A program made the translations under genes and the position numbers. 64,000 bases of DNA from CAYMEK01 sp964389305 (GTDB lineage: Bacteria > Spirochaetota > Spirochaetia > SZUA-6 > DRHE01): NCBI GenBank assembly GCA_964389305.1, contig CAYMEK010000008.1:23932-87931 (forward strand), read 5' to 3'. Positions 52,781 through 60,736 of this stretch are shown in pieces. The notes beneath the pieces are model-generated. The model did no database searches. It was given only the letters and a program-made list of their open reading frames with translations, and was not told the origin of the DNA. Every line of letters begins with the position of its first letter. Position 1 is the first letter of the stretch.

Positions 52781-52987
52781 ATGGATCTGGTGAGGACGGA
52801 AGTGTTTCAGAAAGCCCTGCTGGCGAGGCTCAGGAGATGGGATGCAGATAAACTGCATCTGGAGCAGATGCTGCGGACAGCCGAATTATCCTCCCGGACT
52901 GAAGTTTACTCCCGGCTGGAGAAGCTGGAGGTTAAACGCAGTGCGGCAGCCCGCAAGCTGGAGGAGCTGGAGCTGTTCAGCGCATAG
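52781..52987 (+). CDS. small helical protein of unknown function
   Basis: A 68-residue, Leu/Arg/Glu-rich protein, predicted to be one or two amphipathic helices (RRWDADKLHLEQMLRTAELS). ATG 52781 follows GGAGGAAGAG. Nothing identifies a family. It sits between the enhancer-binding protein and the Rieske reductase, 21 bases before the latter, so co-transcription with the redox genes is likely. The preceding 190 bases hold no open frame I can support. Confidence 0.55.
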   Translation: MDLVRTEVFQKALLARLRRWDADKLHLEQMLRTAELSSRTEVYSRLEKLEVKRSAAARKLEELELFSA

Positions 52988-53008
52988 TGCGAAAGACAGG
53001 AGTGTCCA

Positions 53009-54592
53009 ATGACGGAAGAATGGATTAGAGTGGCAGCCGAACAGGATCTGAAAGAAGGAGTGCCCGTTTCGGTCGAGCTGGAGGAAGAGAAGAATGTGCT
53101 GCTGGTACGGCGGGGTAGTACGGTGCACGCCTGCGGCGCTGCCTGCACCCACTACGGTGCACCGCTTGCAGACGGGCATTTGAGTGGAAACATCATAACC
53201 TGTCCGTGGCACAACGCCAGGTTCGACATCGAAAGCGGCCGCCTGCTCTCTCCCCCGGCCTTGAACAACCTGCCGTCCTACGAGGCTAAAATCGAGTCTG
53301 GTGCGGTATACGTCCGGGCGCGAGGCAGCAACGTTGTCCCGATGCCCGAAGGCAAAGACGGACGAACCTTTGTGATTCTGGGGGCTGGGGCGGCCGGAAA
53401 CGCGGCGGCTGAAGGCTTGCGCAGGTTCGGTTACGCCGGGCGCATTCTTATGATCACGAGGGAAAACCACCGTCCCTACGACCGCACCATGCTGTCCAAA
53501 GGTTTCCTGTCCGGTGAAGCTCCGGCCAAGTGGCTGCCTCTGCACGGTGAAAAGTACTATCAGCGGCTGCAGATCGAGGTCGAAACAGGCAGGAACGTAC
53601 AGTCTCTCGATCCGGCCTCCAGAACCCTGACCTTTACTGACGGGAGTGGTATGACAGCCGACAAGCTTCTCCTGGCTACGGGAGGAGAGACCCGGACGCT
53701 GGACATACCCGGCGCCGAAATGACGGGATGCTTCTTGCTGCGTTCACTGGCCGACAGCGAGGCCATCGTAGCTGCCTGTGAACAAGCGCACCGGGCCGTA
53801 GTACTGGGCGCCAGCTTCATCGGCCTGGAGGTGGCAGCGTCCCTGAGACATCGAGATATCGAGGTACACGTGGTGGCTCCCGAAACCCTTCCTTTGGGCC
53901 ACGTCTTCGGCGAGCAGGTGGGACGCTTTTTGCAGAGCCTTCACGAACGCAACGGGGTGCATTTTCATCTCGGTCAGACCGCCGCCGGCATCCAGGGTGA
54001 CGGCAGGGTGCGGCGGGTCGATCTGGCCGACGGCAGCGCTATTGATACTGATCTGGTGGTGATAGGAGTGGGAATTCGCCCTGCTGTAGGCTACCTGGAG
54101 GGTAGCGGTTTGTTGGATAACGGGGCCTTGCCGGTGAACGGCAGACTGGAGACTCCAGCGGAAGGGATCTACGCGGCAGGCGATATCGCCGTTGTGCCAG
54201 ACGGACGCAGCGGCCGGCCCAGACGGGTAGAACACTGGGTAGAGGCCGAACGCCAGGGAATGCATGCCGCTCGGGTTATGGCTGGCTCCAGCGAGCCCTA
54301 CCGGGAGGTTCCCTTTTTCTGGACGCGTCAGTTCGGCAATTCGCTCAAGTACGTGGGACACGCTCCCGAATGGGAGCAGGTTGTTGTCAGGGGAAGGATC
54401 GATGACGGGGAGTTTCTGGCCGGCTACTATGGGGGCGGCTCGCTGCGAGCGGTAGCCGGAATCGGCAAGGCCAGGGAGTTCATCGTGCTGGGACAACTTC
54501 TCGAGCGGGGAGAAGGCCTTACTGCCGAGGAGCTGGGCGACGAGAGCTTTGAGCTGTTGAACGCGGGGCAGGACCAGCAGGAGGCAGGTTGA
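53009..54592 (+). CDS. Rieske-FAD-dependent pyridine nucleotide-disulphide oxidoreductase
   Basis: A 527-residue flavoprotein fused to an N-terminal Rieske domain. The Rieske ligands are Cys46-x-His48 and Cys65-x-x-His68 (CTH, CPWH). The FAD-binding motif GAGAAGNAAAEG (near 125) and NAD-binding motif (VVLGASFIGLEVAAS) follow, then GIYAAGDIAVVPDG, which closes over FAD. The architecture matches AIF-like reductases (AIFM3 type). It may pass electrons from NAD(P)H through the Fe-S cluster to an unknown acceptor; the neighbours suggest peroxide or iron stress. Confidence 0.9.
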   Translation: MTEEWIRVAAEQDLKEGVPVSVELEEEKNVLLVRRGSTVHACGAACTHYGAPLADGHLSGNIITCPWHNARFDIESGRLLSPPALNNLPSYEAKIESGAVYVRARGSNVVPMPEGKDGRTFVILGAGAAGNAAAEGLRRFGYAGRILMITRENHRPYDRTMLSKGFLSGEAPAKWLPLHGEKYYQRLQIEVETGRNVQSLDPASRTLTFTDGSGMTADKLLLATGGETRTLDIPGAEMTGCFLLRSLADSEAIVAACEQAHRAVVLGASFIGLEVAASLRHRDIEVHVVAPETLPLGHVFGEQVGRFLQSLHERNGVHFHLGQTAAGIQGDGRVRRVDLADGSAIDTDLVVIGVGIRPAVGYLEGSGLLDNGALPVNGRLETPAEGIYAAGDIAVVPDGRSGRPRRVEHWVEAERQGMHAARVMAGSSEPYREVPFFWTRQFGNSLKYVGHAPEWEQVVVRGRIDDGEFLAGYYGGGSLRAVAGIGKAREFIVLGQLLERGEGLTAEELGDESFELLNAGQDQQEAG

Positions 54593-54617
54593 AAAACCAA
54601 GCGAGTAGGAGGACCTT

Positions 54618-55046
54618 ATGGCTGTTCGCAAGGCAAACGCTGTATGGGAAGGAACTCTCAAGCAGGGCAAAGGGATGATGAGCCTGGGCAGCAAGCTGTT
54701 CGAGGGCAGATATTCCTTCAGCTCCCGCTTTGAGGAAGGTACGGGAACCAACCCGGAGGAGCTCATGGGCGCCGCCCTGGCCGGCTGCTTCTCCATGGCT
54801 TTCTCTCTGCTTCTCGAGCGGGCGGGCTATCCACCGCAGCGTATCGAGACACAAGTCGGGATCACTCTGGAAAAGGAAGGCGAAGGCTTCCGCATCAAGT
54901 CGGCCGATCTGGAAACGAAAGCTCAAGTGGCGGGAATCGACGAAGGCAAGTTACACGAGCTGGCCGAAGAAGCCGGGAACGGCTGCACCGTATCTAAAGC
55001 CCTCGCGGGAATCGAGAAACGGGTGCGGGCCAGGCTGATGCGCTGA
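54618..55046 (+). CDS. OsmC/Ohr family peroxiredoxin-like protein
   Basis: A 142-residue thiol peroxidase of the OsmC superfamily, which reduces organic hydroperoxides. The two catalytic cysteines are present: Cys57 in AALAGCFSMA and Cys123 in NGCTVSKAL. GTAGGAGGA lies before ATG 54618. It is followed by the ferritin-like VIT1 gene, though that gene has its own promoter. The length and spacing of the cysteines favour the OsmC/YhfA branches over Ohr. Confidence 0.88.
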   Translation: MAVRKANAVWEGTLKQGKGMMSLGSKLFEGRYSFSSRFEEGTGTNPEELMGAALAGCFSMAFSLLLERAGYPPQRIETQVGITLEKEGEGFRIKSADLETKAQVAGIDEGKLHELAEEAGNGCTVSKALAGIEKRVRARLMR

Positions 55047-55051
55047 TCTTT

Positions 55052-55081
55052 TTGAATTGCACGGCTCGGCTCTCCTATGAT
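55052..55081 (+). promoter_or_regulatory. promoter of the ferritin-like/VIT1 gene
   Basis: TTGAAT (55052-55057; four of six) and TATGAT (55076-55081; five of six) are separated by 18 bases, just after the OsmC stop. The transcript would start near 55088, about 29 bases before the ATG at 55117. A short T-run (TTTTT) directly upstream could act as a UP-like element. Confidence 0.5.
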
Positions 55082-55116
55082 ACGTTTATCGGGAATAATC
55101 GGGAGGGCCCCCGACG

Positions 55117-55989
55117 ATGGATTTGGATCGAGAGCTGTCGGACAGGATCGAGAGCTTTCAGCGCAACGAGATAACCGAATACCACATCTATTCGAAACTG
55201 GCAGGTGTACTGAATAGCCGCGAAAACGCCCTAGTGCTGCGGCGCATCGCCGAAGACGAACTTCGGCACTACCAGTTCTGGAAGCAGCATACCAAGAAAG
55301 AAATCAAGCCCCGCCGGTGGGATGTCTTTAGATATTTCTGGATCTCGAGAATCCTGGGAATAACCTTCGGAATCAAGCTCATGGAGCGGGGAGAAGAGCA
55401 GGCCCAAGACAACTATGCGCGGATTGTAGAATCCATTCCCGAAGCCGCCCAGATAATCGAAGATGAAGACAGGCACGAGTCCGAGCTGATTGCCATGATC
55501 GAGGAAGAACGGCTGGGGTACATGGGTTCCATCGTGCTGGGTTTGAACGACGCTCTGGTGGAGTTGACCGGAGCCCTGGCGGGCTTCACTTTCGCCTTGC
55601 AGAAAACGCGGTTGATCGCCCTGGCCGGCTTGATTACCGGGATAGCCGCCTCGTTTTCCATGGCGGCCTCCGAATACCTGTCCACCAAGTCGGAGGGGAA
55701 AGCCGAGAAGGCGCTGAAATCATCGGTCTATACGGGACTGGCCTACGTGGTAACCGTATTCCTGCTGATCATTCCCTATCTGACCATAACCAATCCTTTT
55801 ATCTGCCTTGGTGTAACCCTGGCGACCGCTGTTCTTATTATCCTGCTTTTCAATTTCTATATATCCGTGGCCAAGGATTACTCGTTCAAGGAGCGTTTCT
55901 TTGAAATGGCGGGCTTGAGTCTGGGAGTCGCCGCGCTCACCTTCGGCATCGGCTATCTGATCCGGCAGACCCTGGGCGTGGAGACCTAG
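55117..55989 (+). CDS. ferritin-like domain fused to VIT1/CCC1 iron/manganese transporter
   Basis: A 290-residue protein with an N-terminal rubrerythrin-like domain (about 1-135) carrying the di-iron ligand patterns (NEITEYHIYSKLA, EDELRHYQF, EDEDRHESELIA), fused to a VIT1/CCC1 membrane domain (about 140-290) with five helices and the family motif GLNDALVELTGALAGF. Members of this family, such as MbfA, export iron or manganese. ATG 55117 is preceded by GGGAGGG. With the upstream reductase and OsmC it suggests a small iron/oxidant-defence group in a probably anaerobic bacterium. Confidence 0.88.
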   Translation: MDLDRELSDRIESFQRNEITEYHIYSKLAGVLNSRENALVLRRIAEDELRHYQFWKQHTKKEIKPRRWDVFRYFWISRILGITFGIKLMERGEEQAQDNYARIVESIPEAAQIIEDEDRHESELIAMIEEERLGYMGSIVLGLNDALVELTGALAGFTFALQKTRLIALAGLITGIAASFSMAASEYLSTKSEGKAEKALKSSVYTGLAYVVTVFLLIIPYLTITNPFICLGVTLATAVLIILLFNFYISVAKDYSFKERFFEMAGLSLGVAALTFGIGYLIRQTLGVET

Positions 55990-56032
55990 GCCAGAATACA
56001 GGCCACAGCTCCTGTGTTGGAGGGAAAGTACG

Positions 56033-56060
56033 TGGCATCGTCCTGGCTTTGTGCTAAAAT
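56033..56060 (+). promoter_or_regulatory. overlapping sigma-54-like and extended -10 promoters before the CNMP gene
   Basis: TGGCATCGTCCTGGCT (56033-56048) has the invariant GG-N10-GC pair of sigma-54 promoters and agrees with most of the other consensus positions. Immediately after it, TGCTAAAAT (56052-56060) is an extended -10 of the sigma-70 type, with no good -35. One of the two is probably real. An enhancer-binding protein lies 3.5 kb upstream. Confidence 0.4.
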
Positions 56061-56125
56061 AGGATGTGGAGGTCGCAGTCCGAGCGGGTAAGAGCACACT
56101 TTTTCGCTGACGATCGAGGAGGTAT

Positions 56126-56518
56126 ATGTTGAAAATCAAGAAATACCGCCACGGTGAGCTGATCTGCCGTGAAGACACCATCGGAGGCGAGATGTACGTG
56201 ATTATCTCGGGCAAAGCCAAGGTATACAGGCTTATCGACGGCACCGAGATCGATATAGCCTATGAGCAGGAAGGCGATTTTTTCGGCGAGATCTCCCTAC
56301 TGCTCGACTGCCCTCGCACCGCTTCGGTTGAAGCTGTCGAAGACACGGAAATCCTGGTGCTCAGCAAGAGCAGCTTCATAGACAAGATAGTGACCGATCC
56401 GCGGTTCGCCTTGAAAATGGCAACGACAATGGCCAGACGGTTGGAAGAAGCGCACAAGGTGATAAGCCACCTCGAAGGCGCAAGAAAGAGCTTGGAGCTG
56501 CTCTATGGAGTCAAATAG
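56126..56518 (+). CDS. stand-alone cyclic nucleotide-binding domain protein
   Basis: A 130-residue protein with a single CNMP-binding fold. The phosphate-binding cassette is FFGEISLLLDCPRTASVEA, with the Gly-Glu and Arg residues that hold cAMP or cGMP. No DNA-binding, kinase or channel domain is attached, and the C-terminus is a helix (LEGARKSLELLY). GAGGAGG lies before ATG 56126. It may relay a nucleotide signal to the HATPase-HDOD protein that begins 100 bases downstream, by position only. Confidence 0.85.
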   Translation: MLKIKKYRHGELICREDTIGGEMYVIISGKAKVYRLIDGTEIDIAYEQEGDFFGEISLLLDCPRTASVEAVEDTEILVLSKSSFIDKIVTDPRFALKMATTMARRLEEAHKVISHLEGARKSLELLYGVK

Positions 56519-56617
56519 CAGGATTGGGTAGATGATGAGCCCCGATCCATCAGACGGCAAGCCGCCTAGTCAGCTCACCTCGGCATGCGGGTATTTGCCC
56601 GAAGCGGGAGTGTGATT

Positions 56618-58114
56618 GTGACGCTGGGAAAAATCGACCTCGGGATGATCCAGCAGGCAGTCAGGGATTCGATACCTGTTACCTTCAGGCTCAAGACGTT
56701 CACGCGCGATCAGCATGGCGTGCTCGATCGCCTACTCGAGGCATTTCTTTCCGAGATCGAGCTGGAGAGTATTCAGGAGTCGCTGTCCTATTGTACCAAA
56801 GAGCTTCTCACCAATGCGCAGAAAGCGAACGCCAAGCGCATCTATTTCCAGGAGAAAGGTCTCAGCATCACGGAGCCCGAGGACTACGAGACCGGGATGA
56901 AACGTTTTCACAGCTATCTGACCAGAAACGCGGCGGACTGTGCCGAGAAGCTGCGAGCCAGCGGCTACGAGATGACGTTGACCTTTCATACCTCGGGCGG
57001 AGTGTTTACCATCCGGGTGTGCAACAACTGTGAGTTGACCAAACAGGAGTACTCACGTATTTATGATCGAGTGATTCGGGCCCGAGGTGTTAACTCTTTC
57101 TATGAGGCTTTGAGCACGGCCACGGATGCTACCGAAGGGGCGGGGCTTGGGATCGTGATCCTGATACAATTTCTGAAGCGTATCGGCCTGGACGAGGAAG
57201 CGCTGTCTATCGACTCGGAGAAAGGCTCGACCATGGCCACGCTCAAAATCCCGGTGTCGCATGTGCAGCTCGACAAGATCCACGCCCTGGCGGAGGTTGT
57301 CGCCCGGGACATCGACTCCCTGCCGCATTTCCCGGAAAACATCATGACCCTGGTCAAGATGACTCTCGACCCTTCGACCCAGATAAGCGCGATTGGCAAA
57401 AAGATAGGCGCAGATCCGACCCTTACGGCCGACCTGCTCAAGCTGACCAACTCCGCCTATTTCATGCTCCCTCGGCGGGTTACCAACATTCTGGAAGCTA
57501 TCAAGCTTATCGGAATGAAGGGGCTGCAAAACCTGCTGTATTCCTACGGGACGCAAAAAATCCTCGGTGAAAGCTACAGGCAGATGCGGGCGCTCTGGGA
57601 TCACTCCTACCAGACGGCGCTCTACGCCTTCCTCCTGGCCCGCAGCATCAAACGCTCCTACAGCCAGCTCGACGACGTATACGTGGCGGGCATACTTCAC
57701 GACCTCGGACTGATCGTAGTTTCCTATCTGCATCCGGAGCTGCAGGAGAAAATACAGAAATTCTGCCAGGAGAAAGACATCCCCCTCAAGCTACTGGAGA
57801 ACTTTTCCTACGGATTGAATCATGCCGACACCGGTGCGCTCATCGCCAGCAAGTGGAACTTTCCCGAGCAACTCGTGGAAGGGATCCAATGCCACCACGA
57901 GCCGCTCAAAGCCCGTTTGCCCTACAAGGACCTCGTATTCTGCGTGTATCTGGCCAACATCATGAGCAACATCGAGCGGGGACGCATCTCTTTCGAGCAG
58001 ATCGAGCCTCCGGTGCTTCATGATTTCGGTATCCAGGATGAGGAGCAGTTCAACAAGATACACGAGCAGTTCAAACGCGTCTACGAGCAGCAGTTGAAAA
58101 AGCTTTCCCAGTAG
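56618..58114 (+). CDS. HATPase-HDOD fusion signalling protein
   Basis: A 498-residue protein from GTG 56618, seven bases after CGGGAG; an ATG at 56585 is in frame but lacks a ribosome-binding site. The N-terminal half (about 1-215) has a histidine-kinase-type ATPase pattern: N-box-like CTKELLTNAQKANAKRI and G2-like GAGLGIVILIQFLKRI. The C-terminal half (about 225-450) is an HDOD domain (LPHFPENIMTLVKM, then GADPTLTADLLKLTNSAYF, and HDLGLIVVSYLH). No receiver or input domain is seen. I do not know a characterised protein with this order. Confidence 0.8.
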   Translation: MTLGKIDLGMIQQAVRDSIPVTFRLKTFTRDQHGVLDRLLEAFLSEIELESIQESLSYCTKELLTNAQKANAKRIYFQEKGLSITEPEDYETGMKRFHSYLTRNAADCAEKLRASGYEMTLTFHTSGGVFTIRVCNNCELTKQEYSRIYDRVIRARGVNSFYEALSTATDATEGAGLGIVILIQFLKRIGLDEEALSIDSEKGSTMATLKIPVSHVQLDKIHALAEVVARDIDSLPHFPENIMTLVKMTLDPSTQISAIGKKIGADPTLTADLLKLTNSAYFMLPRRVTNILEAIKLIGMKGLQNLLYSYGTQKILGESYRQMRALWDHSYQTALYAFLLARSIKRSYSQLDDVYVAGILHDLGLIVVSYLHPELQEKIQKFCQEKDIPLKLLENFSYGLNHADTGALIASKWNFPEQLVEGIQCHHEPLKARLPYKDLVFCVYLANIMSNIERGRISFEQIEPPVLHDFGIQDEEQFNKIHEQFKRVYEQQLKKLSQ

Positions 58115-58127
58115 TTTACCGGTAAAC
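58114..58127. promoter_or_regulatory. 14-bp perfect palindrome at the HDOD stop codon
   Basis: GTTTACCGGTAAAC is perfectly self-complementary with no loop, so it is a better duplex operator than an RNA hairpin. It overlaps the last base of the stop codon of the HDOD gene and lies between convergent genes. Its role is unknown and chance cannot be excluded. Confidence 0.4.
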
Positions 58128-58145
58128 GGCCCGGATCAAGAGATC

Positions 58146-58544
58146 TCAGCCCAGGATCTGGCGGATTCGCCCCAGCAGCTCTTCCCGGTGGATCGGTTTG
58201 TGAAGAAAGGGCACGGATGGAGGAGTGGGACTTGCCTCCAAAAGCGGATCTGACTGTTTTTCAAGAAGCAGCAGCAGCTCCGTCCCCACGCTGCTCATGG
58301 CCTGTCTGATCTCGGAGTTATCGATTCCCGGAGTGACGGCGTCGACGATGATCAGCTTGATCTCGCCGCCCAGCAATTCGCACATGGCCAGCGCATCGTT
58401 GAATGTTTCGACGGCCACGACGGGAAAGCCCTGGCCTTCAAGGAGTCTTTGTATGTAGTCGCGCTCCTTCCAGTCCGTTGCGATGAGCAGAATTATCTCT
58501 TTTCGAACACCCGTGGCATCCGGCGAGGTTGCAGGTCTCTCCAT
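58146..58544 (-). CDS. degenerate receiver-domain protein
   Basis: A 132-residue single-domain receiver-like protein. The phospho-acceptor position is kept as Asp in IIVDAVTPGIDN, but the N-terminal acidic pair is replaced (LLIATDWKERD) and the usual Lys near the end is in LHKPIHREELL. The switch Ser/Thr position is unclear. It may bind a partner without phosphorylation. I choose ATG 58544; TTG 58577 is also in frame. A TTACA-N4-TGTAA palindrome lies about 57 bases upstream. Confidence 0.7.
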   Translation of the reverse strand: MERPATSPDATGVRKEIILLIATDWKERDYIQRLLEGQGFPVVAVETFNDALAMCELLGGEIKLIIVDAVTPGIDNSEIRQAMSSVGTELLLLLEKQSDPLLEASPTPPSVPFLHKPIHREELLGRIRQILG

Positions 58545-58600
58545 AGCTACAACTACCACCCGATGGTAACTTCGCAACCTTGCCGGAGATTTTCAGGAGC

Positions 58601-58616
58601 ATTACATTTTTGTAAT
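58601..58616. promoter_or_regulatory. ATTACA-N4-TGTAAT palindrome, site 1
   Basis: ATTACA, four T, and TGTAAT form a perfect inverted repeat 57 bases upstream of the receiver-protein ATG, on the 5' side for the minus strand. A second copy with the same half-sites and spacing is at 60828-60841. The form fits a dimeric repressor or activator; I cannot assign the regulator. Confidence 0.55.
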
Positions 58617-58704
58617 AATAAAGGCGCGGCGGGAGAAGGAGGCCGGGCCGGGGCGGCCGGTTGTGCTGAGGGCTATCCGACCCGAATCCCGAAATCCATT
58701 CCGA

Positions 58705-59025
58705 TCAGGCCTTCCTTTGGCCTTCAAGCAGAACGACGCGGTAGATCTCCTCTTTCCTGTTGTCGATACCTGCCTGTCGCAGTACTTCGACCAGGGAATC
58801 GATCTCCTGCTCGGAGTCGATCATACCGAAGATCAGGTTGGAAAACCGCTCTCTGTCCGCCGGGCTGCGGAACAGCCCCGTAAAGAGGGGGAACTCCTGG
58901 GCCACAATCTTGTCCAGATTGGTGCCTTCCACCACGGTGGCCTGCTTGATGCCTGCGCTGGTCATGGCCAGGAGGATGTCCTCCCGGTAATCGACATTGA
59001 AAAGCTGAAGGATATAGAAATACAT
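58705..59025 (-). CDS. P-II-like signalling protein
   Basis: A 106-residue protein with the ferredoxin-like beta-alpha-beta pattern of the P-II superfamily (FYILQLFNVDYREDILLAMTS at the start, then IDSLVEVLRQAGI near 80). The T-loop and B-loop sequences of true nitrogen P-II are not conserved, so it is a P-II-like relative. AAAGGAG lies upstream at the end of the antiporter gene. P-II-like proteins often regulate a membrane transporter next door, which here would be the antiporter. Confidence 0.65.
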   Translation of the reverse strand: MYFYILQLFNVDYREDILLAMTSAGIKQATVVEGTNLDKIVAQEFPLFTGLFRSPADRERFSNLIFGMIDSEQEIDSLVEVLRQAGIDNRKEEIYRVVLLEGQRKA

Positions 59026-59028
59026 TCC

Positions 59029-60246
59029 TTAGTCTCCTTTGTCTATCTCCCCCGCGGCAGAGAGGGTGGCTTTGGTGAGCAGCGGACCGACGACCTCGGT
59101 GATTAGAGTGGTGAACAGTAGAATGTTGATTACCAGATCGGCCAGCAATTGTCCCCGGGTGCCGTATTCCGGTACCGCGAAGCGATTCTGTACGGCCAGG
59201 GCCAGAGCAACCGCCACCCCGACCTGGGGAAAGAGAGAAAACCCTATGTATTTACGCACGACCTTCGGGGCGCGGCTGACCAGGGCACCCAGGGTAGCCC
59301 CGGAGATCTTCCCGGCCATCCGGGCCGCGGTGTAGGCCAGACCGAGGATCCCTATCCTGGTGATGAGCCGTACATCCAGGCGTGCGCCCGCAAGAATGAA
59401 GAACAGCGGTAGGAGAACGGGGGAGAGCTTCTCCAGAGCCACTCTGGTGCGATGCCCGAGCATGAGGTTTGTATTGCTGAGAAAGATCGCGAAACTCATG
59501 ATCGTCAGCAGTTCTGAAAGATCAAGAAAATCTGCCAGACCAAGCTGAAGGAGGATCGCCGCGAACACGGCCATGAGGAGACCGTCGGGATCGCGCGTCT
59601 TTCTCAGCAACAGGTAATAGAGCAGCCCGGTCAGTGCCCCGGTCCCGAGTGACTTGGCTATGGTGAACAGAGGCCTAAGGACCAGCTCCAGGACATGCAC
59701 CCCCTGTCCAGTAAGCATGCTTTCGGCAAACAGGGAGGCGAAGACGAAGATAATCAATGCTGCCGCGTCGTCGAAGCCGACCACCCCCATCACCGTGGAG
59801 GCCAGGGGGCCTTTAGCCTTGTACTGCCGGATTACGTATACGGTAGCGGCCGGAGCCGTGGCGGAGGCGACGGCCCCGAGGATCAAGGCATATTCCCACC
59901 TGCCCGGAAAAAAGAGCAAGACGGCCGCGCTCACCAGCACGAAGGCGAAAGCTGATTCCAGGACGCCGATAGCTATGATCGATTTTCCCAGCTTCTTCAG
60001 GGTTCTGGCGTTCAGCTCCGAGCCGATGATGAAGGCGATGAGACCCACCCCGAGCCGGGAGACAAAGCCTAAAATCTCCAGCGTCTCCTCGCTGTAGACT
60101 TTGAGAATCGAGATCCCGAACACCACACCGATCACCACGTACAGGGTTACGGCGGGAAAGTGAAGCTGGTCCGCGACGAGCATCTTGGCCAGAAAGGCCA
60201 GAAACAGTACCGCGCCGATGTAGATAAAAAGATACGGGGATGCCAC
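59029..60246 (-). CDS. CPA2-family cation/proton antiporter
   Basis: A 405-residue membrane protein with 11-13 helices of the KefB/NhaS3 type. I choose GTG 60246, seven bases after CGGAG; TTG 60267 is in frame but lacks a ribosome-binding site and lies in EIIA. Conserved features include GLIAFIIGSELNARTL, the stretch ATAPAATVYVIRQY, and GVVGFDDAAALIIFVFA with the Asp-Asp at the ion site of this family. There is no C-terminal RCK/TrkA domain, so regulation may fall to EIIA and the P-II-like partner. Ion specificity (Na+, K+ or H+) is not deducible. Confidence 0.85.
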   Translation of the reverse strand: MASPYLFIYIGAVLFLAFLAKMLVADQLHFPAVTLYVVIGVVFGISILKVYSEETLEILGFVSRLGVGLIAFIIGSELNARTLKKLGKSIIAIGVLESAFAFVLVSAAVLLFFPGRWEYALILGAVASATAPAATVYVIRQYKAKGPLASTVMGVVGFDDAAALIIFVFASLFAESMLTGQGVHVLELVLRPLFTIAKSLGTGALTGLLYYLLLRKTRDPDGLLMAVFAAILLQLGLADFLDLSELLTIMSFAIFLSNTNLMLGHRTRVALEKLSPVLLPLFFILAGARLDVRLITRIGILGLAYTAARMAGKISGATLGALVSRAPKVVRKYIGFSLFPQVGVAVALALAVQNRFAVPEYGTRGQLLADLVINILLFTTLITEVVGPLLTKATLSAAGEIDKGD

Positions 60247-60263
60247 CGCCGGGCTCCGACCGT

Positions 60264-60710
60264 TCAAATACCGCTGAACTGGGCCAGCACTTCTTCGGGA
60301 CTGGCGGCTTCGACTATGGCTTTTCGTTTCTCGTTATTCCGGATGATCAGCGCCAGCTTGGCCAGTATCTGCAGGTACTGCTGGTGGTTTTCGGGTCCGC
60401 CGATCAGAAACGCGATTTGAACCGGCTGGCCGTCCAGGCTGTCCCAGTCAACGCCCTGGCGGAAAACACCCACGGTAATGAAGAAGCGTTTCACGCTGGC
60501 CGATTTGATGTGCGGGATGGCAACTCCCTGACCGATCCCGGTGGTCACGATCGCCTCCCGTTTGAATACGGCTTCCCGGAAGCGTTTGAAGTCTAGGATC
60601 AGCTCGTCCGAGCGGGACATTTCGACCAGCCGTGAGAGAGCCGCCTGTTTGTTGGGGGGATCGAAAAACATAATCCGGTCGATATCGATGAAGTCTTTAA
60701 GAAAAACCAT
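60264..60710 (-). CDS. PTS EIIA (fructose/nitrogen type) domain protein
   Basis: A 148-residue stand-alone EIIA of the fructose/mannitol/PtsN class. The active His67 is in GVAIPHIKSA, and the fold matches the family to the C-terminal helix. No EIIB or EIIC is encoded nearby, so a regulatory rather than a transport role is likely. GGGAGG lies six bases before the ATG (60710). Its stop is 18 bases before the antiporter GTG, so the two are one operon with the P-II-like gene. Confidence 0.85.
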   Translation of the reverse strand: MVFLKDFIDIDRIMFFDPPNKQAALSRLVEMSRSDELILDFKRFREAVFKREAIVTTGIGQGVAIPHIKSASVKRFFITVGVFRQGVDWDSLDGQPVQIAFLIGGPENHQQYLQILAKLALIIRNNEKRKAIVEAASPEEVLAQFSGI

Positions 60711-60736
60711 GTATTGCCTCCCGGTATTGACTGCTC

